Shown here: piece by piece, positions 15,849-25,153 of the stretch | How positions within the stretch are numbered: the stretch's first letter is position 1 | Layout of the letters: every line of letters starts with the position of its first letter | Assembly: GCF_014646115.1 (NCBI RefSeq) | Contig: NZ_BMMV01000014.1 | Location: 40,469-104,468, forward strand | DNA: 64,000 nucleotides | From: Streptomyces camponoticapitis | GTDB lineage: Bacteria > Actinomycetota > Actinomycetes > Streptomycetales > Streptomycetaceae | Direction of reading: 5' to 3' | The notes under the pieces: generated by a model | What the model saw: the letters and a program-made list of their open reading frames with translations, nothing else | What the model was told of the DNA's origin: nothing | Databases searched by the model: none | Made by a program: the position numbers and the translations under genes

Positions 15849-16539
15849 TCAGCCTTCGACAGGCCGGCGCGGCGCCGCCGACACCAGCCCCGTCTCGTAG
15901 GCGGCGATGACCAGTTGGGCACGGTCACGGCTGCTGAGCTTGGTCAGCAGATGGCTCACATGGGTCTTCACGGTGGCCACGCTCAGCCGCAGCCGCGCGG
16001 AGATCTCCGCGTTCGACAGCCCCCGCGCGACGAGGGTGAGGACCTCGCGCTCCCGGTCGGTGACACCCTCAAGCCGTCGCGGCGGCCGGTGGACGGGCTC
16101 GGGGCCGCGGACGAACTCGGTGATCAGCCGCCGGGTGACGGACGGTGCCAGGAGCCCTTCGCCGGCGGCGACCACCCTGATGCCGGTGAGCAGGTCGGCG
16201 GGGGGGTACGTCCTTCAGCAGGAATCCGCTGGCCCCGGCGCGCAGCGCGGCCTAGACGTACGAGTCGAGGTCGAACATGGTCAGCATGAGGACGCGTACG
16301 CCCGCGGTCCCGGTCGCCCCGCAGATCCGCCGGGTCGCCTCGATGCCGTCCATCTCCGGCATCCGGACATCCATGAGGACGACATCGGGGAGTTTCTCGT
16401 GGGCGAGGTCGACCGCCTGCGCGCCCGTGGCCGCCTCGCCGACCACGGTGAAGCCTGGCTCGTTGTCGACCAGGACCCGGAAGCTGCCGCGCAGCAGTGC
16501 CTGGTCGTCGGCCACCAGTACCCGGACCGCCTCGCTCAT
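15849..16539 (-). pseudogene. NarL/LuxR-type response regulator with a stop codon and a frameshift
   Basis: The receiver domain begins at 16539 (VRVLVADDQALLRGSF, with DD and the phospho-acceptor in VVLMDVRMPEMDGI). It reaches DLDSYV and then meets TAG (plus-strand CTA 16252-16254) where the family has a tyrosine TAC. The same frame continues with AALRAGASGFLLKDVPP until a run of seven G (16200-16206), one more than needed, shifts it. The linker and LuxR helix-turn-helix (TDREREVLTLVARGLSNAEI) resume in the next frame and end at 15849. Two independent lesions favour true decay over a single sequencing error. The gene overlaps the kinase remnant upstream by four bases (ATGA), the usual two-component arrangement. 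Confidence 0.88.
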
Positions 16540-16974
16540 ACCGTCACACCGCCCGGTCTCGGGGACGGTTCACGGGGAATCCTGGCCGAGACGGCGAAGC
16601 CGCCGTCGGTACGCGCCCCGGCGCTGAACGCGCCGCCGTACACGGCGACCCGCTCGCGCATGCCGATCAGGCCGTGCCCGCCGCCGGGCGTGGGTCCCGG
16701 CGGCACCGGTCCGCCCCGGCCGGCGCGTCCGTCGTCGGTCACCTCGATCCGTACCTCGCGCGCGGTCGTCTCGACGAGGACCCGGCAGTGTGCCGGGGCC
16801 GCGTGGCGGGCCGCGTTGGTCAGTGCCTCCTGCACGATGCGGTAGACGGTGAGTCCCATCGCCTCGGCAGCCGGTCCGTGCCCCGTACGTCCATGTCCAT
16901 GCGCAGCCCGGCCAGTTCGGCGCGTTCGGCGAGGGTGGACAGTCCTTCGGGACCGGGGGTCTCCACGGCCCCAG
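16536..16974 (-). pseudogene. C-terminal remnant of a NarL-type sensor histidine kinase
   Basis: Only the last part of a kinase remains. The ATP-binding region reads MGLTVYRIVQEALTNAARHA (N box), then EVTDDGRAG and GGGHGLIGMRERVAVYGG (G box), ending at 16536. Upstream a segment LSTLAERAELAGLRMDMDVRG continues in another frame, and one G appears to be missing near 16865. The phospho-acceptor histidine domain and sensor are absent: at about 16975 the sequence switches to part of a lasso cyclase. It cannot phosphorylate its former partner, the equally broken response regulator that overlaps it. Confidence 0.82.
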
Positions 16975-17309
16975 CTCACCGGCGGGTGGAAGCGGGGCGG
17001 CTGCGGAGCGTCGAGCTGCCGGGCCGCCAGGTCCAGCGAGTGCGCGAACGAGGTGCGGTCGGCGACGCTGCGGAACGTCGTGGCCAGGCTCCACCGGTTG
17101 ACCGCACCGAACCGGTGGGCCATCCGGATGCCGAGCAGCGGATTCCGGCGGATCAGCGACCAGGCGAACAACGGCGCCACGCCGAACAGTTCGTCGCCGC
17201 CGAGCCCGATGAGATGGACCGAGGCGCCGTCGCCGGCCGCGTCCCGCGCCAGCCGCTCCATGTGCGCCCGGTTGCGGCTGAACAGCAGCGGGCCGGAGTT
17301 GACGCGTTG
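16975..17309 (-). pseudogene. Fragment of a lasso-peptide cyclase (asparagine-synthetase-like)
   Basis: About 110 codons encode an internal piece of an asparagine synthase B homologue of the lasso macrocyclase type. Segments include GPLLFSRNRAHMERLARDAA, then VHLIGLGGDELFG with the conserved GGDELF, AWSLIRRNPL, SFAHSLDLAARQL and a PPVSWG stretch. The N-terminal amidotransferase-like part and the ATP-pyrophosphatase SGGLDS loop are missing upstream, where a terminator and the CNNM gene lie. The C-terminal 200 residues or so are missing at the junction with the kinase remnant. No precursor, leader peptidase or RRE gene is visible nearby. It is a relic of a lasso cluster. Confidence 0.75.
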
Positions 17310-17312
17310 ATG

Positions 17313-17363
17313 GGGGCCGAAAACCGGCCGTCGCTCCCTGCCGGAGGGACCGGTTTCGGCCCC
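17313..17363. terminator. Long terminator-like inverted repeat after the CNNM operon
   Basis: Arms 17313-17327 (GGGGCCGAAAACCGG) and 17350-17363 (CCGGTTTCGGCCCC) pair with one bulged A. They lie 18 bp past the stop of the second CNNM gene and probably end that operon. Confidence 0.75.
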
Positions 17364-17380
17364 TCCGGTAGTGGGTGGGC

Positions 17381-18469
17381 TCAGCGCGCCAGGGCCTGCC
17401 CGGCCTGGTCGGCGCGCTGGTGCGCCGGCCGCGTCGCCTGCCGGTGGGACGGGTCACGTACCTCGCCGACGAGCATTTCCAGTACGTCCTCCAGGGCGAC
17501 GAGGCCCAGCACCCGGCCGGTGGGGTCGGCGACCTGCGCGAGGTGGGTGGCGGCCCGGCGCATCACGGTGAGGGCGTCGTCCAGCGGCAGTTCGGCCCGC
17601 AGGGTCGTCATCGGCCGCCAGACGCGCTGAGGTACGGCGCGCTCCCTCTCCTCCAGGTCGAGGACGTCCTTGACGTGCACGTACCCCATGAAGACCCCCG
17701 CGTTGTCGGCGCAGACCGGGAAGCGGGAGAAGCCGGTGCGCACCGTCAGCTCCTCGATCTCGCGGGGCGTGACGGCGGGTGTCACGGTCACCAGCCCGGC
17801 CCGGGTGAGCAGGACGTCGGTGACCGGCCGGGAGCCCAGCTCCAGGGCGTCCCCCAGCCGTTCCCGCTCCTCCGGTTCGAGGAGGCCGGCCTGGCCGGAG
17901 TCCTCCACGAGGCGGTTGAGCTGTTCGCTGGTGAAGGCGGCCTCCACCTCGTCCTTGGGCTCGACGCCGAAGGCCCGCAGGACCAGCGCCGCGCAGGCGC
18001 CGAGGGCGGCGGTGACGGGACGGCAGAGACGGGCGAAGCCGACGAGGCCGGGGCTGAGCCAGATCGCGGTCTTCTCCGGCGCCGCCATGGCGAGGTTCTT
18101 CGGCACCATCTCCCCGATGACGAGGTGCAGGAAGACGACCAGGGCGAGGGCGATGACGAAGCCCAGCGGATGGATCAGCCCCTCGGGCACATGGGCCGCG
18201 TGGAAAAGCGGTTCGAGGAGATGGGCCACGGTGGGCTCGGCTACCGCGCCGAGCGTCAGGGAGCAGATGGTGATGCCGAACTGCGCGGCGGCCATCATCT
18301 GCGGAAGATTCTCCAGACCGTGCAGCACCCGTCTGGCGCGGGCCGATCCCTCGGCGGCCAGGGGTTCGATCTGGCTGCGTCGTACGGAGACGAGTGCGAA
18401 CTCGGCTCCTACGAAGAATCCGTTGGCGAGGACGAGCAGGACGGCGAAGAAGAGTTGAAGAACGCTCAC
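17381..18469 (-). CDS. CNNM/CBS-domain transporter protein, short form
   Basis: This 362-residue membrane protein has an N-terminal DUF21/CNNM domain with about four hydrophobic segments (LQLFFAVLLVLANGFFVGAEFA; AAAQFGITICSLTLGAVAEP; GFVIALALVVFLHLVIGEMVPK). It also has two cytoplasmic CBS domains (RFPVCADNAGVFMGYVHVKD and VLGLVALEDVLEMLVGEV). The family moves or senses divalent cations such as magnesium. Unlike its partner it lacks the C-terminal CorC/HlyC domain. The start ATG overlaps the partner's TGA by four bases, so translation is coupled. The tail is rich in His, Arg and Gln. Confidence 0.9.
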   Translation of the reverse strand: MSVLQLFFAVLLVLANGFFVGAEFALVSVRRSQIEPLAAEGSARARRVLHGLENLPQMMAAAQFGITICSLTLGAVAEPTVAHLLEPLFHAAHVPEGLIHPLGFVIALALVVFLHLVIGEMVPKNLAMAAPEKTAIWLSPGLVGFARLCRPVTAALGACAALVLRAFGVEPKDEVEAAFTSEQLNRLVEDSGQAGLLEPEERERLGDALELGSRPVTDVLLTRAGLVTVTPAVTPREIEELTVRTGFSRFPVCADNAGVFMGYVHVKDVLDLEERERAVPQRVWRPMTTLRAELPLDDALTVMRRAATHLAQVADPTGRVLGLVALEDVLEMLVGEVRDPSHRQATRPAHQRADQAGQALAR

Positions 18470-19932
18470 CGGGCCGCCTCCGCCCTGGCCGTGGCGGACG
18501 CGGGCGTCGACGTCTGCTGTGGTGCCGGTGCCGGTGCCGTGACCGGTGCGGGCGCCGTGGCCCGGACGGTGATCCTGGCGGGCGCCGGCCGTGCGGCCCC
18601 TACGGCGGCCGGGGCGGGCACGTCGCCGGTGCGCACCAGCCGGACACGCTCGGCCCGGTAGCGCCCGACCTGCCGCACGGAGAGCCGCCAGCCGGGCAGC
18701 TCCGCGCGGTCGCCCGGGGCGGGGATACGGCCCAGCAGATCGGCGACCAGCCCCGCCACCGTCTCGTACGGTCCGTCCGGGACTTCGAGCCCTATCCGCC
18801 GGAGGGTGAGGACCCGGCAGCTGCCCTCGGCGTCCCAGGTGGGGCGCCCGTCGTCGGCGGCGACGGAGACGAGTTCGGGCCGCCCGTCGCCCTCGCTGTC
18901 GTGCTCGTCCAGGACCTCGCCGACCAGTTCCTCGACGATGTCCTCAAGGGTGACGACCCCGGCCGTACCGCCGTACTCGTCGACGACCACGGCGATGGGC
19001 TGCTCGCTGCGCAGCCGCTCCAGGAGCTGCCGCACCGGCAGCGTCTCGGGCACCAGCTGGGCCTGCACGGAGATCCGGCCGACCGGCGCGCGTCCCCGCT
19101 CGTGCGCCGGGACGGCGAGCGCGTCCTTGAGATGGGCCATGCCGACGATCTCGTCGATGCGCTCCCGGTAGACGGGGAAGCGCGAGAGGCCGGTGGCCCG
19201 GGTCAGATTGAGTACGTCTGCCGCGGTGGCATCCGACTGGAGGGCTATGACCTTCACCCGCGGGGTCATCACGTGCTGGGCGGTGAGGTGTCCGAGGGAC
19301 AGGGTCCGTACGAACAGGTCGGCGGTGTCCTGTTCGAGGGCGCCGGCCAGCGCGGAGTGCCTGGCCAGCGAGACCAGCTCACCGGGCGTACGGGCCGAGG
19401 CCAGCTCGTCGGTCGGCTCGACCCCGAGCAGCCGCACCAGCCGGTTGGCCACCGCGTTGAGCAGGGTGATGACGGGCCGGAAGACGGTGGCGAACAGATG
19501 CTGGGGCCCCGCGACGAAGCGCGCGACCTGCAACGGCCGGGAGACCGCCCAGTTCTTCGGTACGAGTTCCCCGATGACCATCTGGACGGCGGAGGCGAGG
19601 AGCACGCCGATCACCACGGCGACCCCGGACACGGCCCCTTCGGGAAGACCGGTGGCGGTGAGGGGGCCGTCGAGCAGCTGGGCGAGCGCCGGTTCGGCGA
19701 GCATGCCGACGACAAGTGAGGTGATGGTGATGCCGAGCTGGGTCCCGGAGAGCTGGAAGGACAGCTCCCGCAGGGCCCGGACGACGGCACGGGCGCGGCG
19801 GTCGCCCGCCGCGGCGGCGCGTTCGGCGTCCGGCCTGTCCACGGTCACGAGACCGAACTCGGCCGCCACGAAGAAGCCGTTGGCGAGGATGAGAAGGAAT
19901 GCCGCGGTGAGCAGCAGCAGGGGGATGGTCAT
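18466..19932 (-). CDS. CNNM/CBS-domain transporter protein with CorC_HlyC domain
   Basis: This 488-residue protein is the first gene of a two-gene operon. It has a CNNM membrane domain (PLLLLTAAFLLILANGFFVAAE; GTQLGITITSLVVGMLAEPA; QMVIGELVPKNWA), tandem CBS domains (SRFPVYRERIDEIVGMAHLKD; IAVVVDEYGGTAGVVTLEDI) and a CorC/HlyC domain (GLEVPDGPYETVAGLVADLLGRIP). An Ala/Pro/Thr tail follows. Proteins of this type are often annotated as hemolysins, but family evidence points to divalent cation efflux or its control. The ATG at 19930-19932 is preferred over one ten codons upstream because the membrane domain starts directly after it. The heterodimer with the downstream protein is inferred. Confidence 0.9.
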   Translation of the reverse strand: MTIPLLLLTAAFLLILANGFFVAAEFGLVTVDRPDAERAAAAGDRRARAVVRALRELSFQLSGTQLGITITSLVVGMLAEPALAQLLDGPLTATGLPEGAVSGVAVVIGVLLASAVQMVIGELVPKNWAVSRPLQVARFVAGPQHLFATVFRPVITLLNAVANRLVRLLGVEPTDELASARTPGELVSLARHSALAGALEQDTADLFVRTLSLGHLTAQHVMTPRVKVIALQSDATAADVLNLTRATGLSRFPVYRERIDEIVGMAHLKDALAVPAHERGRAPVGRISVQAQLVPETLPVRQLLERLRSEQPIAVVVDEYGGTAGVVTLEDIVEELVGEVLDEHDSEGDGRPELVSVAADDGRPTWDAEGSCRVLTLRRIGLEVPDGPYETVAGLVADLLGRIPAPGDRAELPGWRLSVRQVGRYRAERVRLVRTGDVPAPAAVGAARPAPARITVRATAPAPVTAPAPAPQQTSTPASATARAEAAR

Positions 19933-20114
19933 GCCGCCGCCTCTTCGAAGGCGGCGGCGCATGTACTACCGGATGATCCGTCCATTGCTGGAGGGAGTCA
20001 CTCCTCGGGTCGCAGGATGCCCCGCGGGCCGGTACTCACGGCCGTCGGATGCGGGGCGGGGCGCACCTGGCGCCGCCGACCCCAGCGTAGCCACTGGGAC
20101 CGGCACCGCAATGT

Positions 20115-20690
20115 TCACGCCGGACCGGTGTCCGTGGCCGTGTTCGTACCGGTGCCCGTGGCCGTGTCCGTACCGGCGTCGGTCGCGGTGTCCGTACCGG
20201 CGGATCCGGCGGCACCGGTCGCGGTGTCCGTGCCGGTGCCGTGCGACTCCGCGAGGGCGCGCAGGGTCCGCGCGTCGCGTACGGCCTTCTGCCTGGCGAC
20301 ACCGGGCTGGATGCCGAGTACGGGCATGCTGGTGCCGTCGCTCAGGTCGAGGAAGACCCACGGGTCGCCGACCCGGAGGTTGACGCGCAGGATCTCCGCC
20401 CACTCCAGCCGCCGGACCCGGGTGAGATTGACGACGGTGACGCCCGTGTCGTCGGCGACGACCTTGGGGCGGCTCAGCAGGCACAGCACGCCGAAGAAGA
20501 GCAGTCCGACGAAGACGAAGCTGACGCGCTCGGCGGAGTTCAGCTTCTCCAGCAGCAGGGACATCGCCGTGATGACGATGAGCATGAGTGTCCCGACCGA
20601 CAGCAGGACGGCCCGGGTGACGTTCGGGCGGAACGTCACGGGCAGCGCGGGCAGGTCGGGGGGCGTGGGGCGGGTGGCCGGCACGGGCAT
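20115..20690 (-). CDS. PH-domain membrane protein
   Basis: This 191-residue protein has two membrane segments (residues about 28-45 and 56-72, VTRAVLLSVGTLMLIVITAM and VSFVFVGLLFFGVLCLL) and then a bacterial PH-like domain (DTGVTVVNLTRVRRLEWAEI, DPWVFLDLSDGTSMPVLGIQ). It ends in a low-complexity tail of GTDTATG-like units. The function is unknown; family members are thought to be membrane scaffolds. It closes the riboflavin/histidine operon. A GTG at 20706-20708 overlaps the hisG stop by three bases (GTGA), and the ATG 18 bp further in has AAGGA ten bases before it and is preferred; either is possible. Confidence 0.82.
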   Translation of the reverse strand: MPVPATRPTPPDLPALPVTFRPNVTRAVLLSVGTLMLIVITAMSLLLEKLNSAERVSFVFVGLLFFGVLCLLSRPKVVADDTGVTVVNLTRVRRLEWAEILRVNLRVGDPWVFLDLSDGTSMPVLGIQPGVARQKAVRDARTLRALAESHGTGTDTATGAAGSAGTDTATDAGTDTATGTGTNTATDTGPA

Positions 20691-20704
20691 CAGAGGTGAG
20701 TCCT

Positions 20705-21553
20705 TCACAGGCGGCAGGCGTGGATGGCCGTGGTGAGGATGGCGCGGGCGCCCAGCTCGTACAGATCGTCCATGATCCGCTGTGCCTCGGCGGCCGGGAC
20801 CATGGCGCGGACCGCGACCCAGCCCTCGTTGTGCAGCGGGGAGACGGTGGGCGACTCCAGGCCGGGCGTGAGGGCGACGGCGCGCTCCAGGTGTTCGGCG
20901 CGGCAGTCGTAGTCCATCATCACGTAACTGCGGGCGACCAGGACGCCCTGGAGGCGGCGGAGGAACTGCTGGACCTTCGGGTCGGCGGCGTCCGCGCCGT
21001 TGCGGCGGATGACGATCGCCTCGGACTTCATGATCGGCTCGCCGATGACTTCGAGGCCGGCGTTCCGCATGGATGTGCCGGTCTCCACCACGTCCGCGAT
21101 GATCTGCGCGACGCCCAGCTCGATTGCGGTCTCGACGGCCCCGTCGAGGTGGACGACGGAGGCGTCCACGCCCTTGTCGGCGAGGTACTTGACGACGACG
21201 CCTTCGTAGGAGGTGGCGATCGTCAGCCCGCCGAAGTCGGCGACGGACGCGGCCGCGCCGGGCTTGGCGGCGAAGCGGAAGGTGGAGCGGGCGAAGCCCA
21301 GGGGCAGGATCTCCTCGGCGCCCGCGCCCGAGTCGAGCAGCAGGTCACGTCCGGTGATGCCGATGTCGAGCCGGCCCGAACTCACATAGATCGCGATGTC
21401 ACGGGGGCGCAGGTAGAAGAACTCGACCTCGTTGCCGGGGTCGACCAGGACGAGTTCCTTGGACTCCTTGCGCTGCTGGTAGCCCGCCTCATGGAGCATC
21501 TCGGACGCTGCCGCGGAGAGTGAACCCTTGTTGGGGACGGCGATACGCAGCAT
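20705..21553 (-). CDS. hisG: ATP phosphoribosyltransferase, long form
   Basis: This 282-residue enzyme condenses ATP and PRPP to phosphoribosyl-ATP, the first and feedback-controlled step of histidine synthesis. It begins LRIAVPNKGSLSAAASEMLH and has the PRPP-binding loop VADVVETGTSMRNAG near residue 150. The length includes the C-terminal ACT-like regulatory domain (ATP-PRTase_C; TVSPLHNEGWVAVRAMVP), so it is the hexameric long form inhibited by histidine and needs no HisZ. AAGGAAG precedes the ATG. It follows hisE on the same strand after 137 bp, the usual Streptomyces arrangement downstream of riboflavin genes. Confidence 0.96.
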   Translation of the reverse strand: MLRIAVPNKGSLSAAASEMLHEAGYQQRKESKELVLVDPGNEVEFFYLRPRDIAIYVSSGRLDIGITGRDLLLDSGAGAEEILPLGFARSTFRFAAKPGAAASVADFGGLTIATSYEGVVVKYLADKGVDASVVHLDGAVETAIELGVAQIIADVVETGTSMRNAGLEVIGEPIMKSEAIVIRRNGADAADPKVQQFLRRLQGVLVARSYVMMDYDCRAEHLERAVALTPGLESPTVSPLHNEGWVAVRAMVPAAEAQRIMDDLYELGARAILTTAIHACRL

Positions 21554-21690
21554 GGGACGGCTTCCTTACGTATGCGTGACTGCGGCGAACGGGGAGCATG
21601 AGGGGAACGGCGAGCGGGGCCGGATCCGGGCGCGACGGTGCGCCCGGCGCCGTGGAGTCGTGGGGAGTCGTACGTCGATGAGGGTGGTGC

Positions 21691-21963
21691 TCAGAGATGG
21701 GCGTAGACGTCGTCGAGGGAGATCCCGCGCGCGACCATCATCACCTGGACGTGGTACAGCAGCTGCGAGATCTCCTCGGCGGTGGCTTCGGGCCCCTCGT
21801 ACTCGGCCGCCATCCACACCTCGGCGGCCTCTTCGACGACCTTCTTACCGATGGCATGCACTCCCTTGTCCACCAGTTCGGCGGTGCGGGAGGTGCTGGG
21901 GTCGCCCGTGGCGGCCTTCTGCTGAAGCTCGGCGAAGAGCTCCTCGAACGTCTTCTTCGGCAT
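21691..21963 (-). CDS. hisE: Phosphoribosyl-ATP diphosphatase
   Basis: This 90-residue protein of the all-alpha NTP pyrophosphatase fold converts phosphoribosyl-ATP to phosphoribosyl-AMP, the second step of histidine synthesis. Its metal-binding residues lie in IGKKVVEEAAEVWMAAEYE and it ends LYHVQVMMVARGISLDDVYAHL. It is a stand-alone HisE, not fused to HisI. It lies 34 bp after ribH and ahead of hisG on the same strand. Confidence 0.95.
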   Translation of the reverse strand: MPKKTFEELFAELQQKAATGDPSTSRTAELVDKGVHAIGKKVVEEAAEVWMAAEYEGPEATAEEISQLLYHVQVMMVARGISLDDVYAHL

Positions 21964-21997
21964 GGTGACGTCTAGCCTACGCGCTCCGCCGAGGCCG

Positions 21998-22483
21998 TCA
22001 GCGCCAGGGTTCGGCGAGGGCGCGCAGGGTGGCCGCCGTGGCGACCGCGGCGGTGGCGGCCTCGTGCCCCTTGGACTCCCGGGAGGCCTCGAGTCCCGCC
22101 CTGTCCAGCGCCTGCGCCTCGGTGTCGCAGGTCAGAACGCCGAAGCCGACCGGTACGCCGGTGTCGATCGAGACCTGGGTCAGGCCCTGGGTGACTCCCT
22201 GGCACACGTAGTCGAAGTGCGGGGTCCCGCCCCGGATGACGACGCCGAGGGCGACGACCGCGTCGTAACCGCGGTCGGCGAGGACCTTGGCGGCGACGGG
22301 CAGCTCGAAGCTCCCGGGGACCCTGATCAGGGTCGGCTCGTCGATGCCCAGTTCACGCAGGGCGCCCAGGGCGCCGTCCACGAGTCCGTCCATGACCTTC
22401 TCGTGCCACAGGGCCGCGATGACCGCCACCCGCAGGTCGCCGCAGTTGCTGACGGTCAGTTCGGGTGCACCCTTGCCGCTCAT
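21998..22483 (-). CDS. ribH: 6,7-dimethyl-8-ribityllumazine synthase
   Basis: This 161-residue enzyme joins 5-amino-6-ribitylamino-uracil with dihydroxybutanone phosphate to form lumazine, the penultimate riboflavin step; the family forms pentamers or icosahedral shells. Visible motifs are AVIAALWHEKVMDGLVDGAL, VPGSFELPVAAKVLA, and VVIRGGTPHFDYVCQG with the catalytic histidine. AGGAGAG precedes the ATG at 22481-22483. It is the last rib gene of the operon, separated from ribAB by 98 bp that include a short GTGCCGACGGAC repeat. Confidence 0.96.
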   Translation of the reverse strand: MSGKGAPELTVSNCGDLRVAVIAALWHEKVMDGLVDGALGALRELGIDEPTLIRVPGSFELPVAAKVLADRGYDAVVALGVVIRGGTPHFDYVCQGVTQGLTQVSIDTGVPVGFGVLTCDTEAQALDRAGLEASRESKGHEAATAAVATAATLRALAEPWR

Positions 22484-22547
22484 GTCTCTCCTGTTGTTCC
22501 GATGCGCAGTAAGTACTGCCGTGTCGCTGACGAGTACTGATGTACCG

Positions 22548-22571
22548 GTGCCGACGGACGTGCCGACGGAC
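22548..22571 (-). repeat. Two 12-bp tandem repeats between ribAB and ribH
   Basis: GTGCCGACGGAC is present at 22548-22559 and 22560-22571, with a shortened third copy after it reaching the ribAB stop. It lies in the untranslated spacer; no function is apparent. Confidence 0.85.
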
Positions 22572-22581
22572 GTGCCGGGTG

Positions 22582-23870
<1,289 letters not shown>

Positions 23871-23874
<4 letters not shown>

Positions 23875-24539
23875 GCTGCCGCTCCTTCCAGAGCCGGGGC
23901 GGCCGCGCGGGTGCGCAGCCACCAGTCCCGCAGCCCCCACACGACGAGGCCGAGGTAGACGACGTACACGAAGCCGGAGAAGGCCAGCCCGCTGTTGAAG
24001 GCGAGCGGTACTCCGACGAGGTCCACCAGGAGCCAGGCGAACCAGAACTCGACCAGACCGCGCGCCTGCGCGACCATCGCGGCGAGGGTGCCGACGAAGA
24101 TGTACGCGTCGGGCCACGGGTTCCAGGACAGGTCGGGTACGGCGGTGAAGAGGCCGCCGACGGCGAGGGTGCCCAGCGCCGTCCCGCCGAGGAGCAGCCG
24201 GCGCTCGGACCAGGTGGCGAACCGTACGGCGATCGTGCCGTCCCCCGCCTGCTGACGGCCGCGCTGCCACATCCGCCAGCCCCACAACGCCACGCCGATC
24301 ACGAGGAGTTGCTTGCCGACGCCGCCGCTGAGGTGCGCCGAGGCGTACGCGGCGACGAGGATGACGCCGGACAGCAACTGCGCGGGCCAGGTCAGGATCG
24401 AACGTCGCCAGCCGAGCACGAGGGCGACCAGACCCATCGAGTTGCCGACCATGTCGGACCAGATGATGTGCTGGCCGAAGGCGGTGAACGCCTCCGCGTT
24501 CAGCCACGTCATGTCCGGCCAGGAAGGCAGGCCGCTCAC
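23871..24539 (-). CDS. ribM: PnuC-family transporter, probably riboflavin uptake
   Basis: This 222-residue integral membrane protein of the PnuC family has about seven hydrophobic segments and the family stretch SWNPWPDAYIFVGTLAAMVAQARGLVEFW. PnuC proteins move NMN or nicotinamide riboside, but members inside FMN-riboswitch rib operons of actinobacteria (RibM/PnuX) carry riboflavin by facilitated diffusion. Position between ribE and ribBA points to the latter. The GTG start overlaps the ribE stop (GTGA), and its own stop overlaps the ribBA start, so all three are coupled. Confidence 0.85.
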
Positions 24540-25153
24540 CGGACCGGTCCCCCGGACTCGTGGGCGCCGGACGTCAGCAGGCGCTCCACGTATTTCGCGA
24601 TGACGTCGACCTCCAGGTTGACCGGGTCGCCGGGCTGCTTGATGCCGAGGGTGGTCAGCGCGAGCGTGGTGGGGATGAGGCTGATGGTGAAGTAGTCGGG
24701 TCCGGCGTCGACCACGGTGAGGCTCACACCGTCGACGGTGATGGAGCCCTTCTCGACGACATAGCGGGTGAGGTCGGCGGGGAGCGAGACCTTGACGATC
24801 TCCCAGTTCTCGGACGTCTTGCGGTCCACAATCGTGCCGGTGCCGTCGACATGCCCCTGGACGATGTGTCCGCCGAGCCGGTCGCCGACCGCCATGGGCC
24901 GCTCCAGGTTGACCCGCGAGCCGGGTACGAGCGCGCCGAGGCTGGAGCGGTCGAGTGTCTCGGCCATGACGTCGGCGGTGAACTCGCCCTCGTCGAGGTC
25001 GACAACGGTGAGACAGACACCGTTGACGGCGATCGAGTCGCCGTGTTTGGCGCCTTCGGTGACGGCGGGGCCGCGCAGACGGAAGCGGGAGGAGTCACCG
25101 AGATCCTCGACGGCGGTGACCTGACCCAGCTCTTCGACGATTCCGGTGAACAC
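24536..25153 (-). CDS. ribE: Riboflavin synthase alpha subunit
   Basis: This 205-residue enzyme dismutates two lumazine molecules to riboflavin and the pyrimidine precursor. It shows the internal duplication of the family: MFTGIVEELGQV at the N-terminus and a second lumazine-binding barrel at about residues 97-190 (GHIVQGHVDGTGTI). The catalytic-loop sequences GDSIAVNGVCLTVV and GSITVDGVSLTVV mark the two barrels. The GTG start abuts the ribD stop directly (TGAGTG), implying coupled translation. Confidence 0.96.
   Translation of the reverse strand: MFTGIVEELGQVTAVEDLGDSSRFRLRGPAVTEGAKHGDSIAVNGVCLTVVDLDEGEFTADVMAETLDRSSLGALVPGSRVNLERPMAVGDRLGGHIVQGHVDGTGTIVDRKTSENWEIVKVSLPADLTRYVVEKGSITVDGVSLTVVDAGPDYFTISLIPTTLALTTLGIKQPGDPVNLEVDVIAKYVERLLTSGAHESGGPVR

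Noticed and set aside
13282..17310. A functional lasso-peptide biosynthetic cluster
   Set aside because: Only an internal cyclase fragment is present; no precursor peptide, leader peptidase, RRE protein or transporter was found nearby.
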